Below are positions 10,752 to 19,517 of a DNA stretch of 64,000 nt, one piece after another. A program made the position numbers and the translations under genes. The stretch comes from Mycolicibacter sinensis (lineage in GTDB: Bacteria; Actinomycetota; Actinomycetes; Mycobacteriales; Mycobacteriaceae), in the NCBI RefSeq assembly GCF_001667375.1, contig NZ_LZIN01000004.1:19170-83169 (forward strand). Reading direction: 5' to 3'. Position 1 is the first letter of the stretch, and every line of letters starts with the position of its first letter. A model generated the notes under the pieces. It saw nothing but the letters and a program-made list of their open reading frames with translations. It was not told the origin of the DNA and did not search any database.

Positions 10752-11102
10752 ATGAGGCTTTGCAGCACGATGACGTGCGCGCGGTTGGGTGCTGTCGGCG
10801 TGGCCTTGGCGGTCGGGCTCAGCGGTGCCCCCGCGTTCCTGACCGGGCCGGCGAGCGCGGCGACCGCGTCGCCCGGTCGGGTGGTGTCAGCGCCGAGCGC
10901 AGGTCCTGTTGGTCCCGAGGCATGCATCATCGGCCTCAACTGTGGCTGCATCCGCTACCGAACCTGTCCGGGGCATCGGCGTCCGCCGGCCCGTACCCCT
11001 GAGCCCCAGATGGACGGGAAGGCCCCCGCAGTGACCAGAGACCAAGGGGCCGCTCCGGCAGCTGTCACACGAACACTTGTTTGGGCATCACTGTCGGCTT
11101 GA
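10752..11102 (+). CDS. Small secreted cysteine-containing protein of unknown function
   Basis: A 116-residue protein with a clear signal peptide: a short basic start, a hydrophobic core (ARLGAVGVALAVGLSGAPAF) and a probable cleavage after GPASA at about residue 36. The mature part contains a compact cluster of four cysteines (C-x7-C-x-C-x5-C in EACIIGLNCGCIRYRTC), so disulfides are likely outside the membrane. ATG 10752 is preferred because AGGA lies seven bases upstream; two GTG codons precede it. The 3' end overlaps the end of the opposing PPE gene by 38 bases, so the last dozen residues are constrained by that gene. I do not recognise the family. Confidence 0.55.
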   Translation: MRLCSTMTCARLGAVGVALAVGLSGAPAFLTGPASAATASPGRVVSAPSAGPVGPEACIIGLNCGCIRYRTCPGHRRPPARTPEPQMDGKAPAVTRDQGAAPAAVTRTLVWASLSA

Positions 11103-12246
11103 TGCCGTAGCGGGGCAGACCTGAACCGGACCCGGAGCGTCCGGCTGAGGTCGCTGACCCGATCCCGGCCGGCACGGCATGCATCGGCGCAGCCTCGTCG
11201 GCGGCAGCGGTCCAGCCCGAGCCTGTCGATGCCGCGACTTGCGTTCCCGCCGCGGCCGACCAAGAAGCCGGGACGGACACCTCGCCGATCGTGGCCGCTT
11301 GGCCCAGTCCCGCCAACACCGGCGCCGCGCCGGAAGCCACCGCCCCCGCCGGTTGCGCCACGCCGGCCAGCACCGCTGGGCTCAAACCGGCTGCGAGACC
11401 TTCGGCGCCGACAACGTCGGAAGCCAGGCTGGCCGGGCCCGCCAAGGCCAGGGTGTGGCCCAGCGACACCGCCGTCGGGATCGCGGTACATACAAACCAA
11501 GCCGCAGTGTTCACGCCTCCGTTAATGGCATTCGAGAACAGTGGGGTGCCGAGAAAGAGGTCAACGGCGTTGCCGAGGGGCATGGCCGCCGATGTTGACG
11601 ATGCCAGCGGTGAGGTGACCGTCTGTAGCGCCCCCTGCAGGGTCGTGAGGGCGTGGGCCAGCTCCTGCTGCAGCCCGACGGCTGCACTGGCGCCGGCGAC
11701 CGCCGCCCCGGCCGGATTGGTGGGCTGCGGCGCCGGAGACATCGGCGACAACTCAGCTGCGCTGGCCGACGATGTGCTGTAGCCGAACATGGCCAGGGTG
11801 TCCTGCGCCCACATCTCCATGTAGTGGGCCTCGGTGGCCAGGATCGCCGGGGTGTTCTGCCCGAGCAGATTCGACGCGACGAGTGCTGCCAGCTGGGCCC
11901 GATTGGCAACGATCACAGGCGGGGGCACCGTCGCCGCGTGGGCGGCCTCGAAGGCTGCCGCCGACGCCATCGCCTGCGAACTGGCGTGGTGGGCGGCAGC
12001 GGAGGTGGTGTTCAGCCACGCCAGATAAGGCGCTACTGCGGTGGCCATCGCCGCCGCCGCCGGCCCCGTCCACAGTTCGTCGGTCAGCTCCGAGATCACC
12101 GACTGGGCGGACGTTGCCGAAGTTTCCAGCTCGGCGGCCAGGCTGCTCCACGCCGAGGCGGCTGACACCAGCGGTCCCGAACGGGCTCCGCTGTACATCC
12201 ATGCCGACACGATCTCCGGCGGCAATGCTCCGAAATCGAAAGACAT
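11065..12246 (-). CDS. PPE family protein, SVP subgroup
   Basis: A 393-residue PPE protein exported by a type VII system, probably ESX-5. The N-terminus MSFDFGALPPEIVSAWMYSG has the Pro9-Pro10-Glu11 signature, and Trp59-Thr-Gly61 is the WxG turn of the four-helix PPE domain (residues 1 to about 160). A Ser/Ala/Gly-rich region follows, and the C-terminal part with SVPASWSAAAG (about residue 320) is the PPE-SVP motif. The protein ends PRYGIKPTVMPKQVFV. The start is fixed by the conserved N-terminus; the open frame upstream runs to 13305 only as an overprint of the PE gene. It is translated after the PE gene with a 26-base gap, the usual PE-PPE partner order. Confidence 0.92.
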   Translation of the reverse strand: MSFDFGALPPEIVSAWMYSGARSGPLVSAASAWSSLAAELETSATSAQSVISELTDELWTGPAAAAMATAVAPYLAWLNTTSAAAHHASSQAMASAAAFEAAHAATVPPPVIVANRAQLAALVASNLLGQNTPAILATEAHYMEMWAQDTLAMFGYSTSSASAAELSPMSPAPQPTNPAGAAVAGASAAVGLQQELAHALTTLQGALQTVTSPLASSTSAAMPLGNAVDLFLGTPLFSNAINGGVNTAAWFVCTAIPTAVSLGHTLALAGPASLASDVVGAEGLAAGLSPAVLAGVAQPAGAVASGAAPVLAGLGQAATIGEVSVPASWSAAAGTQVAASTGSGWTAAADEAAPMHAVPAGIGSATSAGRSGSGSGLPRYGIKPTVMPKQVFV

Positions 12247-12272
12247 GCTGGTATCCCTTCTCGTCGGCTGGA

Positions 12273-13106
12273 CTAGACGGCGGGCTGTCTGGGAATGACG
12301 GTGGGCTTGGTGCCGTAGCGCGGTACGCCGAATCTTCCGACGCCACGGTCGCCCGATGCTGCTGACGGCAGGGCGGCCGGCACGGCTGCCATGGTTGGCG
12401 CGGTTTGCGGGGCAGCCACGCTCGCGGCCGCCAGGCGAGCCGGAGTGGCGGCCGCGGCCGCGACACTGTCCCCGGCCCAACCCGGCGCGGTTGCGGCGCC
12501 CATTGCGGTGGCCGGCGCGACTCCAGCTGCCATCGGTGTCGCGCCCATGCCGGCCGTCGCGATCGGTCCCGCCATCCCGCCCAGCATGGCCTGGTCCAAC
12601 CCGGCCAATCCGCCGGCATCGGCGGCGACCTCTTCGGGAAAGTCGAGAAGGCCGCCACCGGCCAAGCCGAGCAGGGCCGAGCCGGCTGAGGCCCAGTTGC
12701 CCATCCCGATGTTGCCGATGTTGGCGGCGTTTCCGGACAACAGCGAAGAACTGCCACTGGTCGGGACACCCAGGACGTCGGTCAAGAACCCTTGGATCGC
12801 CGCGTCCAGCGACGTCGTGGATTGGTTGGTCGCCTCGGCGGCGGAGTACATGACGGCGTTCTGCCCGAGGGCCCGCACAAGCTGCTGGTGAACGACCGCC
12901 GCCTGGTCGCTGATCGACTGGTAGAGGCTGCCATAGGTCGCAAAGAGGGCGGCTTGTAGTTGCGAAACCGGGTCCGTGCCGGCCGGGGCGATGGCGGTGG
13001 TGGGGATTCGCGCCGAGGCGCTCTGTGCGACGAGGACTTCGCCGATACCTTGGAGTTGTCCCGCGGCTGACGTCATGGCTGCGGGCGCCGCTTTCACAAA
13101 TGACAT
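12273..13106 (-). CDS. PE family protein with an SVP-like C-terminal tail
   Basis: A 277-residue PE protein. Residues 1-93 form the PE domain (MSFVKAAPAAM..., IPTTAIAPAGTDPVSQ), ending with the type VII secretion signal Tyr87-x-x-x-Glu91 (YSAAE). The remaining 180 residues are Ala/Gly-rich without PGRS repeats. The final segment PRYGTKPTVIPRQPAV closely matches the tail of the neighbouring PPE protein. The start is supported by a strong GGAGGAGAA ribosome site. The PE domain should form a helical hairpin that pairs with the PPE domain of the downstream gene product for export through ESX-5. Confidence 0.92.
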   Translation of the reverse strand: MSFVKAAPAAMTSAAGQLQGIGEVLVAQSASARIPTTAIAPAGTDPVSQLQAALFATYGSLYQSISDQAAVVHQQLVRALGQNAVMYSAAEATNQSTTSLDAAIQGFLTDVLGVPTSGSSSLLSGNAANIGNIGMGNWASAGSALLGLAGGGLLDFPEEVAADAGGLAGLDQAMLGGMAGPIATAGMGATPMAAGVAPATAMGAATAPGWAGDSVAAAAATPARLAAASVAAPQTAPTMAAVPAALPSAASGDRGVGRFGVPRYGTKPTVIPRQPAV

Positions 13107-13409
13107 GCGTTCTCCTCCCAGATTGCGGGCCCGACCGTCGAGTGATCCGCGGTGTTTGGTGCCACCCGCACGCTGAGAATTTCACGAATTCGGGTGGGCG
13201 GAAGAGGCGTAACATCCTGTTAGCGGCTGCATGCAGAAGTATTAACGCAGCCAATGGTCCGTGAGTAGTATGAAACATTGCATTAATCGCCATGATTCGT
13301 CGCATTAACTGTGCGATATTTCTAACTTCGCAGTTACATTATCGTCAGGTCCGACTGCCCCCACCGCCTCGACCGCGCCCAGTGGGCCGACACCCTTTAG
13401 GCTGGCTGC
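13107..13409. other. AT-rich divergent promoter region between the PE gene and ffh
   Basis: No gene. Two copies of GCATTAA (13280-13286 and 13302-13308) lie 22 bases apart, two helical turns, in a stretch of unusually low GC (about 13200-13350). The left side should hold the PE-PPE promoter and the right side the ffh promoter described separately. Confidence 0.5.
13398..13403 (+). promoter_or_regulatory. -10 box (TAGGCT) for a leaderless ffh transcript
   Basis: TAGGCT fits the mycobacterial SigA -10 pattern TANNNT and ends six bases before the GTG start of ffh, so transcription should begin at or next to the start codon. No ribosome-binding sequence is present, consistent with a leaderless mRNA. 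Confidence 0.5.
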
Positions 13410-14966
13410 GTGTTCGAATCACTGTCCGACCGGTTGACCGGTGCTCTTCAGGGGCTGCGCAGCAAGGGTCGTCTCACCGACGCCGACATCGACGCCACCG
13501 CCCGGGAGATCCGGCTGGCACTGCTGGAGGCCGACGTATCGCTGCCGGTGGTGCGGGAGTTCATCGGCCGGATCAAGGACCGGGCCAAGGGCGCTGAGGT
13601 CTCCGGTGCCCTCAACCCGGCCCAACAGGTCGTCAAGATCGTCAACGAGGAGCTCATCGGCATCCTCGGCGGGCAGACCCGCACGCTCACCTTCGCCAAG
13701 ACTCCGCCGACGGTGATCATGCTGGCCGGTCTGCAGGGTGCGGGCAAGACCACCCTGGCCGGCAAACTGGCGACCTGGTTGCGGGGGCAGGGCCACACCC
13801 CGCTGCTGGTGGCCTGCGATCTGCAGCGCCCGGGCGCGGTCAACCAGCTGCAGGTCGTTGGCGAACGCGCCGGGGTCGCCGTGTTCGCCCCGCATCCCGG
13901 TACCTCCGCCCAGGCGCACGAGGCGCAGATCGGCCCCGGTGACCCGGTCTCCGTCGCCGCCGCGGGCCTGGCCGAAGCCAAGGCCAAGCACTTCGACGTC
14001 GTCGTCGTCGACACCGCCGGTCGCCTCGGCATCGACGAGGAGATGATGGCCCAGGCCGCCGCCATCCGCGATGCCGTCCAGCCCGACGAAGTGCTGTTCG
14101 TGCTGGACGCGATGATCGGCCAGGACGCCGTCACCACCGCCGACGCCTTCCGCGAGGGGGTCGGTTTCACCGGTGTGGTGCTGACCAAGCTCGACGGTGA
14201 CGCCCGCGGTGGTGCGGCGCTGTCGGTGCGTGAAGTCACCGGCGCGCCGATCCTGTTCGCTTCCACCGGGGAGAAGCTGGAGGACTTCGACGTCTTCCAC
14301 CCCGACCGGATGGCCGGTCGCATCTTGGGCATGGGCGACGTGCTGAGCCTGATCGAGCAGGCCGAGCAGGTCTTCGACGCCCAGAAGGCCGAGGAGGCCG
14401 CCGCCAAGATCGGGACCGGCGAGCTCACCCTGGAGGACTTCCTCGAGCAGATGCTGGCGATCCGCAAGATGGGCCCGATCGGCAACCTGCTGGGCATGCT
14501 GCCGGGCGCGGGCCAGATGAAGGACGCGCTGGCCGCCGTCGACGACAGTCAACTCGACCGGCTGCAGGCCATCATCCGTGGCATGACTCCCGCCGAGCGG
14601 GCCGACCCGAAGATCATCAACGCCTCCCGCCGGCTGCGTATCGCCAACGGCTCGGGGGTTGCCGTGTCGGAGGTCAACCAGCTCGTCGACCGGTTCTTCG
14701 AGGCCCGCAAGATGATGTCGTCGATGATGGGCGGGATGGGCCTGCCCGGCATGGGCCGCAAGAGCAGTACCCGTAAGGCAAAGGGCAAGGCGGGCAAGAA
14801 GGGCGGCAAGAAGCGGGGGCCCACCCCGCCCAAGGCGCGCAACCCGTTCGGTGCCATGCCGGCCGGTTTCCCCGACCTGTCGCAGATGCCCGAGGGGCTC
14901 AACGAGCTGCCGCCGGGGCTGGCCGATTTCGACCTGTCCAAGCTGAACTTCCCGGGACAGAAGTAA
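13410..14966 (+). CDS. ffh: Signal recognition particle protein Ffh (SRP54)
   Basis: A 518-residue GTPase that binds signal sequences on ribosomes with 4.5S RNA and docks to FtsY at the membrane. The N domain is residues 1-95. The G domain has the P-loop GLQGAGKT at 107-114, DTAGR near residue 202 and TKLDGDARGG near residue 261. The Met-rich M domain (RKMMSSMMGGMG near residue 435) binds RNA and signal peptides. A Lys-rich tail (KGKAGKKGGKKRG) and a Pro-rich end extend it beyond the usual length, as in other mycobacteria. The GTG start is six bases after a -10 box. The downstream amidohydrolase starts one base after its stop. Confidence 0.97.
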   Translation: MFESLSDRLTGALQGLRSKGRLTDADIDATAREIRLALLEADVSLPVVREFIGRIKDRAKGAEVSGALNPAQQVVKIVNEELIGILGGQTRTLTFAKTPPTVIMLAGLQGAGKTTLAGKLATWLRGQGHTPLLVACDLQRPGAVNQLQVVGERAGVAVFAPHPGTSAQAHEAQIGPGDPVSVAAAGLAEAKAKHFDVVVVDTAGRLGIDEEMMAQAAAIRDAVQPDEVLFVLDAMIGQDAVTTADAFREGVGFTGVVLTKLDGDARGGAALSVREVTGAPILFASTGEKLEDFDVFHPDRMAGRILGMGDVLSLIEQAEQVFDAQKAEEAAAKIGTGELTLEDFLEQMLAIRKMGPIGNLLGMLPGAGQMKDALAAVDDSQLDRLQAIIRGMTPAERADPKIINASRRLRIANGSGVAVSEVNQLVDRFFEARKMMSSMMGGMGLPGMGRKSSTRKAKGKAGKKGGKKRGPTPPKARNPFGAMPAGFPDLSQMPEGLNELPPGLADFDLSKLNFPGQK

Positions 14967-14967
14967 T

Positions 14968-16035
14968 TTGGCGGTGCACGTTCGCGGCCGCGGGCTGCCC
15001 GATGACGAACCGGTCGAGTATTGGATCGTCGACGGCGCGGTCAGCCTCGAGCCGGTCGACGACGCCGAGACGGTGTTCTCCGACGGCTGGATCATCCCGG
15101 GTCTGGTCGACGGGCACTGCCACATCGGGATCGGACCCGGCGGTCCGGTCGACGCCGAGGAGGCGTTGCGCCAGGCCGAAACCGAGCGTCGCGCCGGGGT
15201 GCTGCTGATCCGCGATGCCGGCTCACCGATCGACACCCGCGGCTTCGACGACCGCGCCGATCTGCCGCGCATCATCCGAGCCGGGCAGCACCTGGCCCGC
15301 ACCAAGCGCTACATCCCCGGCTTGGGCCTCGATATCGACGACGAGAGCCGGTTGCCGGAAGCTGTTGCGGCCCAAGCCCGTCGGGGCGATGGCTGGGTGA
15401 AGCTGGTCGGGGACTGGATCGATCGGGGGATCGGCGACCTGGCGCCGCTGTGGTCCGACGAGGTGCTGAAGTCGGCCATCGACGCCGCGCACGTCAACGG
15501 CGCCCGGGTCACCGCGCACGTATTCGGTGAGGACGCCCTGCCCGGTCTGATCAACGCCGGTATCGACTGCATCGAGCACGGCACCGGGATCACCGACGAC
15601 ATCATCGCGCTGATGCTGGCCCATGGCACCGCCCTGGTGCCGACGTTGATCAATATCGAGAACTTCCCCGGGATCGCCGATTCGGCGGCCAGGTACCCGG
15701 CCTACGCGGGGCACATGCGGGCGCTGCACGCGAGCTGCCGGGAGCGGATCGGCGCCGCCCGAGAGGCCGGGGTGCCGATCTATGCCGGCACCGACGCCGG
15801 CGGCATGATCGCCCACGGCCGGATCGCCGACGAGGTGCACGCCCTGACGGGTGTGGGGCTCAGTGCCACCGAGGCGCTCGGTGCGGCCTGCTGGGATGCC
15901 CGGCGCTGGCTGGGAGCACCGGTGCTGGAACACGGCGCTTCGGCCGACCTGCTCTGCTTCGCCGAGGACCCGCGCGGCGGGCCGGAGGTGCTGAGCCGGC
16001 CGGATCTGGTGATGCTGCGCGGGCGCGTGTACTGA
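14968..16035 (+). CDS. Metal-dependent amidohydrolase
   Basis: A 355-residue amidohydrolase-superfamily enzyme of the imidazolonepropionase/prolidase-like branch. Metal ligands are visible in order: HCH in VDGHCHIGIG (about residue 50), a Lys in WVKLVGD that may be the carboxylated bridge, a His in TAHVFGEDA, a His in CIEHGTGITD and an Asp in YAGTDAGG. The set is complete, so the protein is probably active on an amide or cyclic amide. TTG 14968 gives the full N-terminal strand; GTG 14974 is an alternative. It is coupled to ffh (gap of one base), as Rv2915c is to Rv2916c. The substrate is unknown. Confidence 0.85.
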   Translation: MAVHVRGRGLPDDEPVEYWIVDGAVSLEPVDDAETVFSDGWIIPGLVDGHCHIGIGPGGPVDAEEALRQAETERRAGVLLIRDAGSPIDTRGFDDRADLPRIIRAGQHLARTKRYIPGLGLDIDDESRLPEAVAAQARRGDGWVKLVGDWIDRGIGDLAPLWSDEVLKSAIDAAHVNGARVTAHVFGEDALPGLINAGIDCIEHGTGITDDIIALMLAHGTALVPTLINIENFPGIADSAARYPAYAGHMRALHASCRERIGAAREAGVPIYAGTDAGGMIAHGRIADEVHALTGVGLSATEALGAACWDARRWLGAPVLEHGASADLLCFAEDPRGGPEVLSRPDLVMLRGRVY

Positions 16036-16046
16036 GTCGCGCCGGC

Positions 16047-16916
16047 CTACAAGCTGCCGACTCCCGACATCGGGCCCTGCGCGAAACCCCAGTCCAGCAG
16101 CGCGGAGGCCTGATCCCAGTAGGTCGGACCACCCTCGTGGATCAGCCCGTACATCATCGCGACCACCAGCCGCCGGCCGTCGCGGGACGCGGCGCCGACA
16201 TAGGTTTTGCGGGCCGCGTCGGTGAATCCGGTCTTGCCGCCGAACGCACCCGGATAACGGGCCAGCAGCTCGTTCATGTTGACGATCGGGCGCTCGCCGG
16301 ACTCGGTGGGAAACATCGCCGACGGCTGCGCGGTGATCTGCGCGAACACCGGGTTGGCCATCGCCGCCCGGAAGATCGCCGCCAAGTCGTGCGGGGTGCT
16401 GCCGCCGGGGCCGCCGGGGCCGTCGAGACCGGACGGCGTGCTGGCGTGGGTGTTGGTCGCGCCGACCGCGGCGGCCTTGGCGTTCATCTTCGCCACGGTC
16501 ACCTCGGGCCCGCCGAGCATGTCCGCGAGCGCATTTGCGGCGTCATTACCCGACACCAGTAGCAGGCCTTCGAGCAACTGACGCGCGGTGTAGCTGCGGC
16601 CCGGCTTGAGCCCGACGCAGTTGCACTCCACCGCGGTGTCGGCCGGGGTGGCGACCACGGCGTCGTCGAGGTTGAGCTCATCGAGCACCACCAGCGCGAG
16701 CAGCACCTTGATCGTGCTGGCCGGCGGGGTGACGGCGTACCCGTTCTGCTCGGCGAGCACCTGCCCGGAGTCCAGGTCGGCGATGAGCCAGTTCGGCGCG
16801 GGGCCGGCCGGAACCGGTGCGGAACCCAGCGGCTGGGCGACATCGGCGGAGGCGGTCACGGCGGTGGCGGCGAGCACGGTCAGCACAGCCGCGATTGCGG
16901 CCAGAAGTTTCCGCAT
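16047..16916 (-). CDS. dacB2: D-alanyl-D-alanine carboxypeptidase, penicillin-binding protein DacB2
   Basis: A 289-residue exported serine peptidase that trims the terminal D-Ala of peptidoglycan stem peptides. A signal peptide (MRKLLAAIAAVLTVLAATAV) ends near TASA at residue 24. The three penicillin-binding motifs are all present and well spaced: Ser67-x-x-Lys70 (STIK), Ser122-Gly-Asn124 and Lys228-Thr-Gly230. There is no C-terminal amphipathic anchor helix like that of E. coli PBP5, so the enzyme may be released or held by other contacts. It is the Rv2911 homologue and convergent with the amidohydrolase gene (11-base gap). Confidence 0.93.
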   Translation of the reverse strand: MRKLLAAIAAVLTVLAATAVTASADVAQPLGSAPVPAGPAPNWLIADLDSGQVLAEQNGYAVTPPASTIKVLLALVVLDELNLDDAVVATPADTAVECNCVGLKPGRSYTARQLLEGLLLVSGNDAANALADMLGGPEVTVAKMNAKAAAVGATNTHASTPSGLDGPGGPGGSTPHDLAAIFRAAMANPVFAQITAQPSAMFPTESGERPIVNMNELLARYPGAFGGKTGFTDAARKTYVGAASRDGRRLVVAMMYGLIHEGGPTYWDQASALLDWGFAQGPMSGVGSL

Positions 16917-16963
16917 GGCGGGTTACCTTACCGTCCCCTACCACTGCAGTGTTGAATCGAGAA

Positions 16964-17383
16964 ATGCTGAGCCAGGCCGAAATGTCGGATCGGTGGCAGA
17001 TCCAGCAGCTGCTGGTCGACTACTCCACCGCCATCGACACCCGCAGCTTCGACGACCTCGACGCGGTCTTCACCGAGGATGCCTACATCGATTACCGCGC
17101 GATGGGCGGTATCGAGGGGCTTTATCCCCAGGTGAAGGCCTGGCTGGCGGAGGTGCTGCCGAATTTCGCCGGCTACGCCCACATGCTGGGCCTGCCGTCG
17201 ATCCGGGTCGACGGGGACACGGCCACCGCGCGCACCTTCTGCTTCAACCCGATGGTGTTCGGCGGGGAGAAGCCGGCGACCATGCTGCTGGGCCTGTGGT
17301 ACGACGACGCCTTCGTCCGCACCGCCGACGGCTGGCGGATGACCCGCCGCGTCGAGACCAAGTGCTTCGAGAAGCTGCCGTAG
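16964..17383 (+). CDS. SnoaL/NTF2-like protein
   Basis: A 139-residue single-domain protein of the NTF2-like superfamily (SnoaL_4 type). The pattern WQIQQLLVDYSTAIDTRSFDDLDAVFTEDA near residues 10-40 is the conserved helix-loop that opens the cone-shaped fold. Such proteins act as small isomerases, dehydratases or lipid binders; the catalytic residues vary and the substrate cannot be given. ATG 16964 was chosen as the first start after the divergent dacB2 promoter; ATG 16982 is possible. It matches Rv2910c in position, just upstream of rpsP. Confidence 0.8.
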   Translation: MLSQAEMSDRWQIQQLLVDYSTAIDTRSFDDLDAVFTEDAYIDYRAMGGIEGLYPQVKAWLAEVLPNFAGYAHMLGLPSIRVDGDTATARTFCFNPMVFGGEKPATMLLGLWYDDAFVRTADGWRMTRRVETKCFEKLP

Positions 17384-17408
17384 GGCGATTTCTGCGCAGC
17401 GGGCCGGT

Positions 17409-17419
17409 TCTGGCACAAT
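17409..17419 (+). promoter_or_regulatory. Promoter element TCTGGCACAAT of rpsP
   Basis: This 11-mer is identical to one at 20630-20640 before rplS and lies 131 bases before the rpsP start. CACAAT sits where a -10 box is expected. The shared element suggests common control of the two ribosomal protein units, with untranslated leaders of over 120 bases. Confidence 0.5.
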
Positions 17420-17549
17420 GGGCGGCTGTCCGTCGTGTGACCGTGCCCGTATCGGGCGTGCGGTCTCCCGGCGCAACACGCGAGGCAAAACCGGAGGTGG
17501 GCAATCCGCCCGCATCGCTGAATTGCAGCGTGCTACCCAGGAGTGATTC

Positions 17550-18035
17550 ATGGCTGTCAAAATCAAGCTCACCCGGCTCGGCAAGATCCGCAACCCGCAG
17601 TACCGCATCGCGGTCGCCGACGCGCGCACCCGCCGGGACGGCCGGTCCATCGAGGTCATCGGCCGCTACCACCCCAAGGAAGAGCCGAGCCTGATCGAGA
17701 TCGACTCGGAGCGCGCCCAGTACTGGCTGTCGGTCGGGGCTCAGCCCACCGAGCCGGTGCTCAAGCTGCTGAAGATCACCGGTGACTGGCAGAAGTTCAA
17801 GGGCCTGCCCGGTGCCGAGGGCAAGCTGAAGGTCAAGCCGGCCAAGCCGAGCAAACTGGAGCTGTTCAACGCCGCGCTGGCCGAGGCCGAGGGTGGCCCG
17901 ACCACCGAGGCGACCACGGCCAAGAAGAAGAAGGCACCTGCCAAGAAGGCCAAGGACGACGCCAAGGACGATGGCGCCGAGGCCAAGGACGAGGCTCCCG
18001 CTGCCGAGGCCGCCGAGCCGGCCACCGAGAGCTGA
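17550..18035 (+). CDS. rpsP: 30S ribosomal protein S16
   Basis: A 161-residue ribosomal protein that binds 16S rRNA and helps assemble the 30S subunit. The start [20 protein letters not shown] and the GRYHP block near residue 40 are diagnostic. After about residue 115 there is a long Lys/Ala/Glu-rich extension ([13 protein letters not shown]...), absent from E. coli S16 (82 residues) but typical of actinobacteria. The ribosome site CAGGAG is well placed. It is the first gene of the rpsP-khpA-rimM-trmD operon. Confidence 0.97.
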   Translation: MAVKIKLTRLGKIRNPQYRIAVADARTRRDGRSIEVIGRYHPKEEPSLIEIDSERAQYWLSVGAQPTEPVLKLLKITGDWQKFKGLPGAEGKLKVKPAKPSKLELFNAALAEAEGGPTTEATTAKKKKAPAKKAKDDAKDDGAEAKDEAPAAEAAEPATES

Positions 18036-18043
18036 GTGCGGCC

Positions 18044-18286
18044 GTGAGTGCCGTGGTGGCAGATGCCGTCGAGCACTTGGTGCGCGGCATCGTCGACAAC
18101 CCCGATGACGTTCGCGTCGACATGGTGACCAACCGGCGTGGCCGCACCGTGGAGGTGCACGTCCACCCCGACGACCTGGGCAAGGTGATCGGTCGCGGCG
18201 GTCGTACCGCCACGGCGTTGCGCACCCTCGTCGCCGGTATCGGTGGACGCGGTATCCGCGTGGACGTGGTCGACACCGACCGGTAG
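18044..18286 (+). CDS. khpA: KH-domain RNA-binding protein KhpA
   Basis: An 80-residue single KH-domain protein. The RNA-binding GxxG loop is GRGG in [14 protein letters not shown] (about residues 49-62). In other bacteria KhpA pairs with KhpB/Jag and affects cell elongation and sRNA binding; in mycobacteria the role is little studied (Rv2908c homologue). GTG start eight bases after the rpsP stop, in the conserved order rpsP-khpA-rimM-trmD. Confidence 0.93.
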   Translation: MSAVVADAVEHLVRGIVDNPDDVRVDMVTNRRGRTVEVHVHPDDLGKVIGRGGRTATALRTLVAGIGGRGIRVDVVDTDR

Positions 18287-18297
18287 CCGGCCGGCTC

Positions 18298-18819
18298 ATG
18301 GAGCTGACGGTCGGGCGGGTGGTCAAAGCCCACGGGATCACCGGCGAGGTCGTCGTCGACGTCCGCACCGACGATCCCGAAGAGCGATTCGCTCCCGGCG
18401 CCGTGCTGTGTGCCAAGAAGCGCGGCGAGCGGCCGCGCGATCACGTGGTCGAAGCCGCGCGCCCGCACGGTGCCCGGCTGTTGGTGCGCCTGGCCGGGGT
18501 ATCGGACCGGGAGGCGGCCGACGCCCTGCGCGGAAGTCTGCTGGTGATCGACTCGGCCGACCTGCCGCCGATCGACGAGGACGACACCTACTACGACCAC
18601 CAGTTGGAAGGTCTGCGGGTGCGCACCGAGGCGGGCGAGGACCTCGGCACGGTGACCGAGGTGCTGCACACCGGGGCGGGCGAGCTGCTGTCGGTCCGGC
18701 GTACCGGTGGCGGTGAGCTGCTGGTGCCGTTCGTGTCCGCGATCGTCACCTCGGTGTCGCTGGCCGAGCAGCTGGTGTGCATCGACCCCCCCGACGGCCT
18801 GCTGGACCTGTCACCGTGA
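18298..18819 (+). CDS. rimM: 16S rRNA processing/ribosome maturation factor RimM
   Basis: A 173-residue assembly factor for the 30S head. The N-terminal RimM barrel begins [18 protein letters not shown] (about residues 1-18), and the PRC-barrel starts near [11 protein letters not shown] at residue 98 and ends with [10 protein letters not shown], the usual C-terminal motif. It starts 11 bases after khpA, and its stop overlaps the trmD start by four bases (GTGA). Confidence 0.96.
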   Translation: MELTVGRVVKAHGITGEVVVDVRTDDPEERFAPGAVLCAKKRGERPRDHVVEAARPHGARLLVRLAGVSDREAADALRGSLLVIDSADLPPIDEDDTYYDHQLEGLRVRTEAGEDLGTVTEVLHTGAGELLSVRRTGGGELLVPFVSAIVTSVSLAEQLVCIDPPDGLLDLSP

Positions 18820-19517
18820 GGGTCGACGTCATCACCATCTTCCCGGACTATCTGGACCCGATCCGGCAATCGTTGCCGGGCAAGGCGATCCAGACCGGAC
18901 TGGTCGAGCTGGCCGTACACGATCTGCGGCGTTGGACCCACGACGTACACCGCTCGGTCGACGACACCCCGTACGGCGGCGGGCCGGGGATGGTGATGAA
19001 GGCACCGGTGTGGGGCGAAGCGCTCGACGAAATCTGTTCGGAACACACGGTTCTGGTCATACCCACGCCGGCGGGCACGCTGTTCGACCAAGCCACCGCC
19101 CAGCGGTGGAGCCAGGAACGGCATCTGGTGTTCGCCTGCGGCCGCTATGAAGGCATCGACCAGCGGGTCGCCGACGACGCTGCCCGGCGGATGCGGGTCG
19201 AAGAAGTCTCGATCGGCGATTACGTGCTGGCCGGCGGCGAGTCCGCGGTGCTGGTGATGCTCGAGGCGGTGCTGCGGCTGATGCCCGGAGTGCTGGGCAA
19301 TCCGGTCTCCCGCCACGATGATTCGCATTCTCCGGATCGCGATGGACTGCTGGAGGGGCCGAGCTATACCCGGCCGCCGAGCTGGCGGGGCCTGGAGGTG
19401 CCGGAGGTGCTGCTGTCGGGCGATCACGCGCGAATTGACGCCTGGCGCCATGAGGCCGCGGTGGCGCGGACCAGAAAGCGCCGCCCGGACCTACTCGGCG
19501 GCGACGCAGCCCGCTAG
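18816..19517 (+). CDS. trmD: tRNA (guanine-37-N1)-methyltransferase
   Basis: A 233-residue SPOUT-class methyltransferase that makes m1G37 in tRNAs, preventing frameshifting. The start [16 protein letters not shown], the [11 protein letters not shown] block (about residue 52), [10 protein letters not shown] (about residue 110) and the trefoil-knot SAM site [10 protein letters not shown] (about residue 130) are all conserved. GTG 18816 is fixed by the conserved N-terminus and by the four-base overlap with rimM. The 3' end overlaps the convergent lppW gene by four bases. Confidence 0.97.
   Translation: MRVDVITIFPDYLDPIRQSLPGKAIQTGLVELAVHDLRRWTHDVHRSVDDTPYGGGPGMVMKAPVWGEALDEICSEHTVLVIPTPAGTLFDQATAQRWSQERHLVFACGRYEGIDQRVADDAARRMRVEEVSIGDYVLAGGESAVLVMLEAVLRLMPGVLGNPVSRHDDSHSPDRDGLLEGPSYTRPPSWRGLEVPEVLLSGDHARIDAWRHEAAVARTRKRRPDLLGGDAAR

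Noticed and set aside
12247..13305. Upstream extension of the PPE gene in the same frame
   Set aside because: It overprints the PE gene in another phase, and the PPE domain start (MSFDFGALPPE) is unmistakable at 12246.
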